Shown one piece after another: positions 1 through 8,243 of a stretch of 52,315 nt of DNA (positions are counted from its first letter, which is position 1; each line of letters begins with the position of its first letter). Below the pieces are notes generated by a model. It saw only the letters and a list, made by a program, of their open reading frames with translations, had not been told where the DNA came from and made no database searches. The stretch is from Candidatus Omnitrophota bacterium (GTDB lineage: Bacteria > Omnitrophota > Gorgyraeia > Gygaellales > UBA12090): NCBI GenBank assembly GCA_030674475.1, contig JAUSCZ010000035.1, positions 138,682-190,996 of the forward strand. Direction: 5' to 3'. The position numbers and the translations under genes were made by a program.

Positions 1-193
1 CGTTCCCTCCTTCTGTCGCTAGATAGGTGCTGTTTGTGGTGGTCAATTCGCTATATATCCCATACGGCGCGGGATAATAGGTTTCCAGGGTAAGACTCTC
101 ATCAGAGGCTTGAGCAGTCCGGCTGAACATAAGAGATACTACGCAAGATATCAAAACTCCAACGCCGAAGATAAAATACTCTTTTTTACGCAT
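1..193 (-). CDS. N-terminal part of a secreted protein (MRKKEYFIFGVGVLISCVVSLMFSRTAQASDESLTLETYYPAPYGIYSELTT...), truncated by window edge
   Basis: Own translation of the minus strand from ATG at 193: signal peptide followed by the ETYYPAPYGIYSEL motif. Continues past window start. Confidence 0.6.
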   Translation of the reverse strand, partial: MRKKEYFIFGVGVLISCVVSLMFSRTAQASDESLTLETYYPAPYGIYSELTTTNSTYLATEGGN

Positions 194-264
194 CACGCTT
201 CCTCCTCTTTAAGTATCTTTTTTTCCGGGCCTGTTCTGTAGTCTTCAACTATTCATACCTTAGG

Positions 265-897
265 CTAATGAATAGATTGAGAGAGCGCGGCGATTCTTGT
301 TTGCAGGACTACCTCGGGATTAACAGCGCTGGGAGGACTGGTATCCGCCGCATCCCGCCGCGCGGTTATGGCAATAGTAACCCAAAGGTTTTTATTGAGT
401 GAAGTAACTTGGGCGATAGTAAAACTGCAGCCGGAAATATTATTGGCTAAAGTCTCTGAGGCTCCCCAAGTATTACAGGCAGATTGACTTGCAGTGGTAC
501 AATATTGCCTTGTAATACGGAAATTAGGTGCTGCCTCATAACTATACCTAACCCAGGTATCATCACTAAAATCATCATACGTCGGCGCCGCGGCAGGATC
601 GAGCTGCCGAATCTCCACCCTATCATTTATCGCTGACACAATCACCCCGGGATTATTAGCGTTACCGTAGCCTCGGGAAATATCTTTAGCTATCATCTCA
701 AGTATTGGCGCGGCTTCATTCTGCACCTTGCTTTCATAATAAGTGGTATTTAAGAATTTACGGGAGACGATGTCCACCGCGGTAACAGACAAAAGAACCA
801 TACTTACCAGTATAATCGCGATAAACAATTCCACTAAGATAAGGCCCGCTTGAGAGTTTATGGAGTTCTTAGAATTAGTTAAGCTCATGGAGTTCAA
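265..897 (-). CDS. Type IV pilin-like / PilW-like minor pseudopilin
   Basis: Prepilin-like N-terminus G|LILVELFIAIILVSMVLLSV with Glu at +5, long hydrophobic helix, 210 aa. Confidence 0.7.
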   Translation of the reverse strand: MNSMSLTNSKNSINSQAGLILVELFIAIILVSMVLLSVTAVDIVSRKFLNTTYYESKVQNEAAPILEMIAKDISRGYGNANNPGVIVSAINDRVEIRQLDPAAAPTYDDFSDDTWVRYSYEAAPNFRITRQYCTTASQSACNTWGASETLANNISGCSFTIAQVTSLNKNLWVTIAITARRDAADTSPPSAVNPEVVLQTRIAALSQSIH

Positions 898-945
898 TAA
901 CCAAACTCAGGAAGGACAAAGATAGCTCCTCTGTATACCGCGCTA

Positions 946-1329
946 TCAATCCGGTTCGGTCCAATTAGCAGTTACCGATACCGGACGCAAAGCTGTATTA
1001 ACAGTATTGGTAACCGTGTAATTAAGGAGTCCACTCCAGGTACTGCTAAAAGAAAAAGGTTCTGAGTATGGCTGAGATAAATTTTCTGGAGCATAAAGCA
1101 AATTAATACCAGAGGTTGAGTTTGTCCAGGTATCCTGCCGGACATACGGCCTCAACTCTTCAAGCTTCTGACGGGCAAAATTGACCGCGGCAATCCGCCG
1201 CTTTGACCTTAGCACATAGTTTTGGGCGGCAACAAAACTGGCAAAGATTCCCGCGGCTGTGGTTAAGAGGATGAGCAGTGATACTATAACTTCAACCAGG
1301 GTAAAACCACCTTGCTTATTTTTTTCCAT
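946..1329 (-). CDS. Type IV pilin-like / PilV-GspI-like minor pseudopilin
   Basis: G|FTLVEVIVSLLILLTTAAGIFASFVAAQ prepilin motif. Start taken at internal Met (MEKNKQGG); overlaps the end of the next upstream pilin gene. Confidence 0.75.
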   Translation of the reverse strand: MEKNKQGGFTLVEVIVSLLILLTTAAGIFASFVAAQNYVLRSKRRIAAVNFARQKLEELRPYVRQDTWTNSTSGINLLYAPENLSQPYSEPFSFSSTWSGLLNYTVTNTVNTALRPVSVTANWTEPD

Positions 1330-1340
1330 AATTTTAAGGC

Positions 1341-1787
1341 TTAAGAAGGGGGGCATACGTTAGACACGCAAGAAGAGCCGCAGGTTGACGCGCAGGATAA
1401 AACTCCTGAGGCGTCAATTGACCACTGCCTGCTCCAACTTGCTGGTCCGTTCCTCGCGGCTACGGCATTAAAGTTTACTCCTCCTGAGCCGATGTCAGTG
1501 ATTGTATACTCCCAGGCGCTGGAAGATAAATCTAATTGCAAATTATTCTCAATATCACTTCTGACCACAGTGCCTGAAAAGGGATAGTAGAAACTTATTT
1601 TTGCCCGGTACATTTTTTCTCCCGCCACGATAAGGTTTAATTCTATCTGCGCTTCCTTATCAAAAGCTCTTTCTTTGGTGCGGAAAAAGCCTGGTATGGC
1701 TAAAGAAGTCAACACACCGACTATTATCAAGACTACCATTACTTCAATAATCGTAAAACCCTCATTAGGTGTTCTTTCCTGTGTCAT
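1341..1787 (-). CDS. Type IV pilin (PilE/PilA-like) with Cys-rich C-terminus
   Basis: G|FTIIEVMVVLIIVGVLTSLAIPGFFRTKERAFDKEAQIELN; C-terminal SCASTCGSSCVSNVCPPS. Confidence 0.85.
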   Translation of the reverse strand: MTQERTPNEGFTIIEVMVVLIIVGVLTSLAIPGFFRTKERAFDKEAQIELNLIVAGEKMYRAKISFYYPFSGTVVRSDIENNLQLDLSSSAWEYTITDIGSGGVNFNAVAARNGPASWSRQWSIDASGVLSCASTCGSSCVSNVCPPS

Positions 1788-1826
1788 TTAGGCAAAATTT
1801 GGAATAATAAAGGTGTTTTGGCAGAT

Positions 1827-2168
1827 CTAATAGTCAACGGTTACATTAAAGGCGCGGGTATTCTTGGGCCCGCTGCCGGGAGCTCCCCAAACCACCTTTG
1901 CCTGATAACCACCATTAAGGCCTCCCGAAGGCAGCACATCTGTCCAGGTCTCGGCACCGGAAGGAGGGCTTTTTGCCCCGGTTCTCAGTTGTTCAAAAAC
2001 ATAAGTATGCGCGGCTTCCGCGGTATAAAATGCCCTCATCCGCTTGATTTGATATTCAGCAATACGGGCCTGGTTGGTCATAAGCCCTATTACCACTGCC
2101 GCGGTAATTGATAACACTATAATAAAAATAAGAGCTATCATCAAGATTATTCCTTTTTGGTTAGCCAT
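1827..2168 (-). CDS. PilX-like pilus assembly protein
   Basis: MANQKGIILMIALIFIIVLSITAAVVIGLMTNQARIAEYQIKRMRAFYTAEAA is typical PilX N-terminus. AGGAG lies upstream of the internal ATG at 2168. The ORF track merges it with an upstream AhbB-like segment. Confidence 0.7.
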   Translation of the reverse strand: MANQKGIILMIALIFIIVLSITAAVVIGLMTNQARIAEYQIKRMRAFYTAEAAHTYVFEQLRTGAKSPPSGAETWTDVLPSGGLNGGYQAKVVWGAPGSGPKNTRAFNVTVDY

Positions 2169-2171
2169 CCT

Positions 2172-2624
2172 CTTAACTTCTCCTGATGGAAATTTTGTTA
2201 TTGCTCGCCCCTTGCAAATAAAGCTCCGCTTGTTTCTTGCCGGGTTAAATGAGGTTTTCTTTAGTTCCTTGACGGTGTTGAGCACCCTGAAATCGCGGCA
2301 GTTAAGCAGGCGCGAAAGCTCATCAATAAAAATGCTTAGCTCTTTCTTAGCCTTGGCGTGAACCATGGTGTAGAGACTGTAAGGCCAGAGCCGATGGGGC
2401 TTTCTTAAATAGATATGGCTGAGATATTCTTTTTCTTTGAGGGCCGCGCTCAGCTTATTACCCGGAGAGCTTCTTTTCCAGGCAATAAGGGCATTATGGC
2501 TAAATTGCAGTTTCTGGTGGCTGACAATCGCCCCGAAGCGACGGAGCTTTCCCGCCTTCAAATCGCGCTTTAATTTCTCTAACTCTTCTTTAGTGAAAGG
2601 CTCAGACTTTATTTCTATGTCCAT
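2172..2624 (-). pseudogene. AhbB/NirL-like (siroheme decarboxylase, AsnC-family) fragment lacking the N-terminal wing and its own stop
   Basis: KLKRDLKAGKLRRFGAIVSHQKLQFSHNALIAWK...VLNTVKELKKTS resembles AhbB/NirH-L. In-frame TAA immediately precedes the ATG. No stop before the PilX-like gene. Confidence 0.5.
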
Positions 2625-2640
2625 TTAATTTCCAGAAATC

Positions 2641-2690
2641 CCCCTCACCCTACCCTCTCCCCCGTCGGGGGAGAGGATTAAGGTGAGGGG
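2641..2690. repeat. REP-like palindrome CCCCTCACCCTACCCTCTCCCCC-GTC-GGGGGAGAGGATTAAGGTGAGGGG
   Basis: Near-perfect inverted repeat visible in sequence. Confidence 0.9.
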
Positions 2691-2722
2691 AAAATTGCGC
2701 TATTTTGAACAGCTATGATTTT

Positions 2723-3205
2723 CTAAGGTTGAAAGACAGTCTTTATTTTTATGGTCCTGATTGTGGGCAGGCTGATTATGGTTTTTATCCGGCTTTTCTC
2801 CTTGATGGCCTGGATTATCCGCTTGATTTTATTTTCGGATGGGCAGATCAAAGTAAACCAAAGATTAAACTCGGGGTCATCCCGCAGATAGTTATGGGTT
2901 ACCTCGGAGAAGCTATTAATTAGGCTCGCGGTTTGGCCTATTTTTTCCGCAGGAACGCGCATCCCCACCAGGGTCCGCTTAAATTTAAGGTTCTCGGAGC
3001 TGTGCACCGGGCCGATGCGCTTGATCAGGCCTAAGCCCTTAAGGCGCTTGGTTCTTAAAATGACATCCTCTTCGCTTAAATTCAAATCTTTGCCTATCCG
3101 TTTAAATGGCCTTAAAACCAGAGGAAATTTCTCTTGCAGGTAAAAAAGTAGTTTTTTATCTATATTGTCTATACCGATGGATTCCCGCTTTCGCGGGAAT
3201 GACAT
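2723..3205 (-). CDS. AhbA/NirD-like siroheme decarboxylase subunit (AsnC/Lrp-like fold)
   Basis: IDNIDKKLLFYLQEKFPLVLRPFKRIGKDLNLSEEDVILRTKRLKGLGLIKRIGPV...; start placed at MSFPRKRES (3205), the ORF track start is 3259. Confidence 0.65.
   Translation of the reverse strand: MSFPRKRESIGIDNIDKKLLFYLQEKFPLVLRPFKRIGKDLNLSEEDVILRTKRLKGLGLIKRIGPVHSSENLKFKRTLVGMRVPAEKIGQTASLINSFSEVTHNYLRDDPEFNLWFTLICPSENKIKRIIQAIKEKSRIKTIISLPTIRTIKIKTVFQP
3181..3200. repeat. ATTCCCGC-TTTC-GCGGGAAT palindrome (dRS3/'PRKRES'-type dispersed repeat) inside the 5' end of the AhbA-like ORF
   Basis: Perfect 8-nt arms; translated as FPRKRESI in the ORF. Confidence 0.85.
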
Positions 3206-3263
3206 TTTTAGACATTTTGCAACAGTCCCATCAAATGCTATCGAATCTTTTTTAAGCATATAA

Positions 3264-3299
3264 ATAAAAAATCCCTTCTCAGCTTTCTAAGAAAGGATT
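3264..3299 (-). terminator. Rho-independent terminator candidate after the second CuA protein
   Basis: On the minus strand: AATCCTTTCT-tagaaagctg-AGAAGGGATT followed by a T-run (TTTTTT). Confidence 0.6.
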
Positions 3300-3331
3300 G
3301 TAACATACTAAAATACTTCTGTCAACCAAGC

Positions 3332-3721
3332 CTATTCCACAATAACTTCTCCGCTCATATGCAGATGCTCGTTAGAGCACCAAACCGTGCAGAAAAACGG
3401 GAATTTTCCCCTCTTATCCGGGGTAAACTTCACCACCTCTACCTCTCCGGCTTTTATCTCTCTGGCTGAAACATTAAACTCCGGCAGGGAAAAACCGTGG
3501 CTGACCGTCTCCACATTGCGGATATAAATCTTTGCCTCTTTCCCCAAGGGAACCTTGAACTCTTTAGGATACCAGTTGCCGTTTAGAGGCGAGCGGGCAA
3601 TCAGCTCCACGGTATAAAACTTCTTACGCCTGGCGCCTTCAATAACAAAAACCCCGATAATGGTCCCCACGGTCGCCAATAACATCAGAATAACCGCTAT
3701 AGTCTCGTTTATCTTTTTCAT
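3332..3721 (-). CDS. Membrane-anchored cupredoxin with CuA-type motif (CuA protein 2)
   Basis: N-terminal TM helix; SHGF...CTVWCSNEHLHM = CxxxCxxxHxxM plus upstream His. Confidence 0.8.
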   Translation of the reverse strand: MKKINETIAVILMLLATVGTIIGVFVIEGARRKKFYTVELIARSPLNGNWYPKEFKVPLGKEAKIYIRNVETVSHGFSLPEFNVSAREIKAGEVEVVKFTPDKRGKFPFFCTVWCSNEHLHMSGEVIVE

Positions 3722-3738
3722 CTGAAAATCCCTTTACA

Positions 3739-3756
3739 GGTGCGATAAATCGCACC
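3739..3756. repeat. Perfect palindrome GGTGCGAT-AA-ATCGCACC
   Basis: 8-nt perfect arms. Confidence 0.8.
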
Positions 3757-3800
3757 GCTACGCGACACGGATGATCCAAGCTCTATTTTCATACTCATTG

Positions 3801-3820
3801 GTGCCGGCTTTTGCCGGCAT
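3801..3820. repeat. Palindrome TGCCGGC-TTTT-GCCGGCA
   Basis: 7-nt perfect arms in the NosR-like / CuA-2 gap. Confidence 0.75.
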
Positions 3821-3835
3821 GAAAGTTTAACTTCT

Positions 3836-5245
3836 TTATCCTATATACAGCCATAAAAAAGCCAAGGTCGCCAGGGTCAAGAAAATCAAAATGGGAATCC
3901 AGCCCCGTTTGGCCTGTTCCTCGGTAGGATAGGTCTGTCTGGACAGCCGCGCGCCGTAAGCAAGGGAAAACAAATAGAACACTATCAGCACCGCGCCCTG
4001 CAGGTGTCCCAACGCCCCGGTAAATACCGGAGTCCAGGGAACACTCCTGGTGCCGAAAAGGTTCCAGCCCCAGGCAAAAGGATCCGAAATAATATGTAAA
4101 ATGTAGCTTCCGTTGGGCAGGACAATCCCCACGCTAAAGGCAATCCAAACTCCTAAACCTAAAGGCACCAGGGTATAAGAAAAATTAGTGAATATCTTTT
4201 TTAAGGAAACCTCTTTTGCCCCGCTAAAAGACTTGGACAGGTAACTAAACACCAAGAATATTGCCGGGACAATCAACAGGCTGAAAGCGGTATGCAAAGA
4301 AATAAAGGTCAGATACCCCTTTAAAGAGGTGCCCCTGACCCAGTCCTTGAGAAAACCCCAGGGCCCCTGCATAGTCAGGAAAAAGACCATGGCAATCCCC
4401 AACATAATAAAGGCCTTCCAGGCCTCATCCAGACCGCGCTTTTCATCTACCAGAAGATCCACCCCCGGCGGCCGCAAATTAAAAGCCATATTATCATGAG
4501 GACAACTTTTAAAACATTCTAAACACATCCCGCAGTAGGTATTCTTAGTAAAATTAAAAGGAGTAAGCATCCAGGGACAGCCATAGCCGCATTCATTACC
4601 CACATAGCAGGTCTTGACCTTATGGTTCTTACAGATCTCCGGATCCTTCCTTCTGACCTCCGCCATGGCAAACTGGGAATATAAGCCCTGGAAGCCGGAA
4701 ACCGGGCAGACATAAAGACAGAAACTGCGCTTCTCAAAGACAAGTCCGATCAAAAAAGCCAAAAGAATTATCCCGCCTAAAAGAATAAAAGTAGCCAATG
4801 GCCGCACTGTAAAGAAGCCGGAGAAGAATGTGGTAACCAAGAAAAGTATATTCATCACCCACATATTCTTTAAGGCCTTGGGCCATTTCAGGCCTAATCC
4901 TTTTAACTTTAAACCGGTAACTACGAATAACGCCCCTCTCTGCAGCCAGTCGCTGAATACCGGAAACGGGCACATCAGACACCAGGCCCGGGAGAATATC
5001 GGTACCAGGATAAACATCAGCATTACCCACCAGAGTATCCAGACAATCATAATCCCGAAATTATAATTCCCGGCGGAAAAACCCCCAATCAAACCGGAAA
5101 TCAGGATAATCACAAAGATAAAGAGGTTAAAAATTATAGCCAGGAGGGGAAACCAACGGGACTTAAATAGATTTCTGATGAGTTTGAACTTAGTCAGCTC
5201 AAAACGCCAATTTAAATCTATTAATCCGAATAATTTATCAGCCAT
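3836..5245 (-). CDS. NosR/NapH-like multi-TM [4Fe-4S] membrane protein
   Basis: 469 aa polytopic; CLMCPFP, CLYVCPVSGFQ and NTYCGMCLECFKSCPHD cysteine clusters. Confidence 0.8.
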   Translation of the reverse strand: MADKLFGLIDLNWRFELTKFKLIRNLFKSRWFPLLAIIFNLFIFVIILISGLIGGFSAGNYNFGIMIVWILWWVMLMFILVPIFSRAWCLMCPFPVFSDWLQRGALFVVTGLKLKGLGLKWPKALKNMWVMNILFLVTTFFSGFFTVRPLATFILLGGIILLAFLIGLVFEKRSFCLYVCPVSGFQGLYSQFAMAEVRRKDPEICKNHKVKTCYVGNECGYGCPWMLTPFNFTKNTYCGMCLECFKSCPHDNMAFNLRPPGVDLLVDEKRGLDEAWKAFIMLGIAMVFFLTMQGPWGFLKDWVRGTSLKGYLTFISLHTAFSLLIVPAIFLVFSYLSKSFSGAKEVSLKKIFTNFSYTLVPLGLGVWIAFSVGIVLPNGSYILHIISDPFAWGWNLFGTRSVPWTPVFTGALGHLQGAVLIVFYLFSLAYGARLSRQTYPTEEQAKRGWIPILIFLTLATLAFLWLYIG

Positions 5246-5687
5246 TTGTCTTTCTCGCGCGATTAAGAGTAATAAGACTTCCTATGCCGATTACCAACAC
5301 TATTGCCGCGTACAGCCAAAAGCGTGAATTTGGCCCTACCACCAGATACCCCACCATATAAGGATGAAACTCCCCGCAGGTTACCGAACAGCGAAAGGTA
5401 TATCTACCCGCTTTATCCGCGATGAACTTCAGGCTGCCCTCCATCCCTGGATGGGCCGAGGTCTTTATCCCGTAACCGTCCACAAAAAACCCATGATGCA
5501 CATCCTCGCTAAGCAGACGGATTTTTACCGTATCCCCCCGGTTAACATTGATGATATTGGGAGTATAAGAAAATTTCTTGGCCTTGATCTCAAAAAACCT
5601 CTCCGCCGCCTGCGCCGATCCTGGCATAAACCATAAGCCATAAACTATAAACGAACTGATTATTAGTATATTTTTGCGTAATTTCAT
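5238..5687 (-). CDS. Secreted, C-terminally anchored cupredoxin with CuA motif, COX2-like (CuA protein 1)
   Basis: Signal peptide; DVHHGF...CSVTCGEFHPYM (CxxxCxxxHxxM); C-terminal TM. Start at second Met, just after the gamma-subunit stop. Confidence 0.8.
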   Translation of the reverse strand: MKLRKNILIISSFIVYGLWFMPGSAQAAERFFEIKAKKFSYTPNIINVNRGDTVKIRLLSEDVHHGFFVDGYGIKTSAHPGMEGSLKFIADKAGRYTFRCSVTCGEFHPYMVGYLVVGPNSRFWLYAAIVLVIGIGSLITLNRARKTNG

Positions 5688-6529
5688 TGTATATTTAATT
5701 CTACCCAATCCGATATGGACTTTCTTCCGCCCCGGTCTTCTTGTGAGCCGTTCCAGATGGCTAAGGCGGCTAATTTCTTTCCCGCGGCAAAATTTACCCC
5801 GTTCTCAGCCTCCAGGGCCTCAAGCGGCCGCTTAAGCACTATACTCCAAACCCCGTTCTCCCAAACACCCTTACCCATTACCTCCTGATTGTCTTTAGGG
5901 GTTATGGTGCCTACCCGGATAGCCAGCAAATCATTCACCGCGGATTTAGTGACGTGTTTGGATACCGGAAAAAGTTCCTGTTCCTCGAAAGGATAGTAAA
6001 AATCCACATAGGCGTTGGTCTGGGGAGATTCATTCTTCCAATATTCCCGATCCTGATTGGCCTTCCACTGCCAGATATTCACCCGGCCCAGAAAACCCAT
6101 CATAATGGTATGCGGCTGGGCCTTTTTCTCCAAAGGAAACATTATTGCCCCGGCATCAGGCCAAACCGCGGTTTCATGAAAGCGGTCTTCTGTGTTATCC
6201 GGCCAGCTTAGATAAAAGTAAATATTCTCCTTATTGTGAAAGGCCTTAAAGGTTACCTCCCCCAGCCCGGCCTTTATCTTCGGCCAGGGCAGGACAGTTA
6301 CCTGATACATCAGCTTAATTTCCTGAGGCTTGATGCCCTGCCAGAGCTCCGGAGAAATCCCCTGGGCCAGGTCTATGTCCTGGGCAATAAAAGGCACCTC
6401 CGCCAGCGGAGTTACAATCTTCTCAATCTTTACCGGTGTCCCCCTGGAATTAGTTACCCCGTAATAAATCAAACCGGCAAAGGCCGCGATCAATATAACC
6501 GCGATTAAAAAGGCAGTGGATTTTTTCAT
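5684..6529 (-). CDS. Heme-b gamma subunit of type II DMSO-reductase family (EbdC/NxrC-like), membrane anchored
   Basis: N-terminal TM; DAGAIMFPLEKKAQPHTIMMGFLGRVNIWQWKA pattern of ethylbenzene-dehydrogenase-gamma heme-binding domain; operon context. Confidence 0.75.
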   Translation of the reverse strand: MKKSTAFLIAVILIAAFAGLIYYGVTNSRGTPVKIEKIVTPLAEVPFIAQDIDLAQGISPELWQGIKPQEIKLMYQVTVLPWPKIKAGLGEVTFKAFHNKENIYFYLSWPDNTEDRFHETAVWPDAGAIMFPLEKKAQPHTIMMGFLGRVNIWQWKANQDREYWKNESPQTNAYVDFYYPFEEQELFPVSKHVTKSAVNDLLAIRVGTITPKDNQEVMGKGVWENGVWSIVLKRPLEALEAENGVNFAAGKKLAALAIWNGSQEDRGGRKSISDWVELNIQ

Positions 6530-7056
6530 TTGGCGTTAAAGAACTCCTCTTCTTGGCTCAAGAAATCAATCAATTCCGAGGCCGCGTTCTTATAAAAGGT
6601 ATTCTCCGTGGCGGCAACAATCTTTTGGGCAATAGCCTTGGCCGCCGGGCTTAAGTGTTCAGTGAAGAATTTTTTCTGGGCGTTAAGACAGATCTCCGCC
6701 TTTTCTTGAGTCGGGGCCTTAGCTTCCTTAAAAATCAAATAGTGCATAAATTCTAACTCGGCGTTCAAGGCATCCGGACGTTCGGAGTTTACCTCCACCC
6801 CAAAGGCCTTATAGAAACCGGAGATATCCGCTAAATAATTACTTCTCTGAAATTCATGTTCGCTCATATATTCCGTGCCATAGAGCCAGATGTCCTTGGC
6901 CCGGAAAAGGCGGTCGTATTCCCGAATAAGCTCTCCTTTTTCTCCAGAGGACTCCGGAAAAAAATCAAAAAAGCTTCCTTCCGGGTAAGAAAAGGCCACC
7001 GCCAAACTCTTATATTTACTTAATCTCTCTTTATTTAACTCTAATTGTGCCACCAT
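6526..7056 (-). CDS. TorD/NarJ-like molybdoenzyme maturation chaperone
   Basis: SERPDALNAELEFMHYLIFKEAKA motif, size, position after beta subunit. Confidence 0.8.
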   Translation of the reverse strand: MVAQLELNKERLSKYKSLAVAFSYPEGSFFDFFPESSGEKGELIREYDRLFRAKDIWLYGTEYMSEHEFQRSNYLADISGFYKAFGVEVNSERPDALNAELEFMHYLIFKEAKAPTQEKAEICLNAQKKFFTEHLSPAAKAIAQKIVAATENTFYKNAASELIDFLSQEEEFFNAK

Positions 7057-7068
7057 ATTTTAAGCAGT

Positions 7069-7086
7069 GGTCAGCGTCCGCTGACC
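7069..7086. repeat. Palindrome GGTCAGCG-TC-CGCTGACC
   Basis: Perfect arms; second copy at 34557-34576. Confidence 0.85.
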
Positions 7087-7097
7087 TTATATAGTAT

Positions 7098-8243
7098 TTA
7101 ACTGATGCTAATCCTATGCACATCCCTTTCCTGGTCATACTCCTTACGAATAATGATTGGCTCCTTTAAAGGCACCCGGGCTATTTCCTGGCCGTTTTCA
7201 GTATAACCTATGCAATATCCGTTATTGATATCCCCTTCCACCTTGAAAGTATAGGGTATCTGTTCAGTAGCCCCCATCAACATAAGTATCCCAATCAATT
7301 TCAAGTCCTCGTAAGCCTTTTTATACATCTCCACCGCGTTCTTGGACCCCGGGCCAAACAACTGTTTGTTAAATCCATCAGGCACATTTATCGGCGGGAT
7401 ATAATACACATTAGGCTCAGTGCCAAACTGGGGATATAAAGGCAGGGCAATCTTCTTAAAATGCACCAGATAATCTATCGGGTTATCTTCCCTGGGCTTG
7501 TCCCAGGGGTTCTTAAAACCAAACATCCGGATTCTTCCGATACAATTCACCGTGCACTGGGTCTGATTACCCTGTTCCGCCGCCGGATAGCAGGAGATGC
7601 ATTTCTCGGACTTACCGGTAAACTGCCGGAATATTGCTTTCTTGTAAGGACATCCACGGTTACACTCCTGATAGCCCCGGCAGCGATCCTGGTCAATCAA
7701 GACTATACCGTCATCTCTCTTATATATTGATTTTCTGGTGCAGGCGGCCAGACATCCGGGATAGGTGCAGTGGTTGCAAATCCTCTGCAGATAGGCCATC
7801 CAGGGCTGATGTGGAATCTTGATATATTCACCCTGCTTTACCGGCTCAGACACCTCATCCTCGCCGATATTAGGGGAAAGCCAATCCTCAACTTCGGGGG
7901 TCCAACCTAATACTTCTTCACCTGACTCAGGATGCTCAAAGATTGTCTTACCCGTGTATTTATCGCCATCCCAGGACTGGGTTCCCATCATCTCCAAGAG
8001 ACGCACATCCCAGCCTAAAGGATAAAATCCCCAGGGTTTGGTTTCCACATTATTCCACCACATATGCACCTGGCCCTTGCCGGAGGTCCAGGCGTTCTTA
8101 CAGGCCATAGTGCAGGTCTGGCAGGCAATACACTTATTGGTGTCGAAAATCCAAGCCGCCTGTTTTTGAGGCCGGGCCTCGGGATATTTATACTCCATAT
8201 GGCGTTTTAACTGCCAGTTGTAAACTTTATGCGAGGTGCTCAT
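7098..8243 (-). CDS. NxrB/NarH-like iron-sulfur beta subunit
   Basis: CIACQTCTMACKNAW; CNHCTYPGCLAAC; DRCRGYQECNRGCPYKK; EKCISCYPAAEQGNQTQCTVNCIGRIR: four Fe-S cluster signatures. Confidence 0.92.
   Translation of the reverse strand: MSTSHKVYNWQLKRHMEYKYPEARPQKQAAWIFDTNKCIACQTCTMACKNAWTSGKGQVHMWWNNVETKPWGFYPLGWDVRLLEMMGTQSWDGDKYTGKTIFEHPESGEEVLGWTPEVEDWLSPNIGEDEVSEPVKQGEYIKIPHQPWMAYLQRICNHCTYPGCLAACTRKSIYKRDDGIVLIDQDRCRGYQECNRGCPYKKAIFRQFTGKSEKCISCYPAAEQGNQTQCTVNCIGRIRMFGFKNPWDKPREDNPIDYLVHFKKIALPLYPQFGTEPNVYYIPPINVPDGFNKQLFGPGSKNAVEMYKKAYEDLKLIGILMLMGATEQIPYTFKVEGDINNGYCIGYTENGQEIARVPLKEPIIIRKEYDQERDVHRISIS

Noticed and set aside
1827-2624. 265-aa ORF as a genuine AhbB-PilX fusion protein
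   Set aside because: The two halves are functionally unrelated, and an internal SD and ATG precede the PilX-like part. Treated as a gene remnant plus a separate gene.
4519-5030. Minus-strand ORFs 4519-4743 and 4734-5030
   Set aside because: Alternate frames inside the NosR/NapH-like gene; no domain identity. The 469-aa frame has clear Fe-S motifs.
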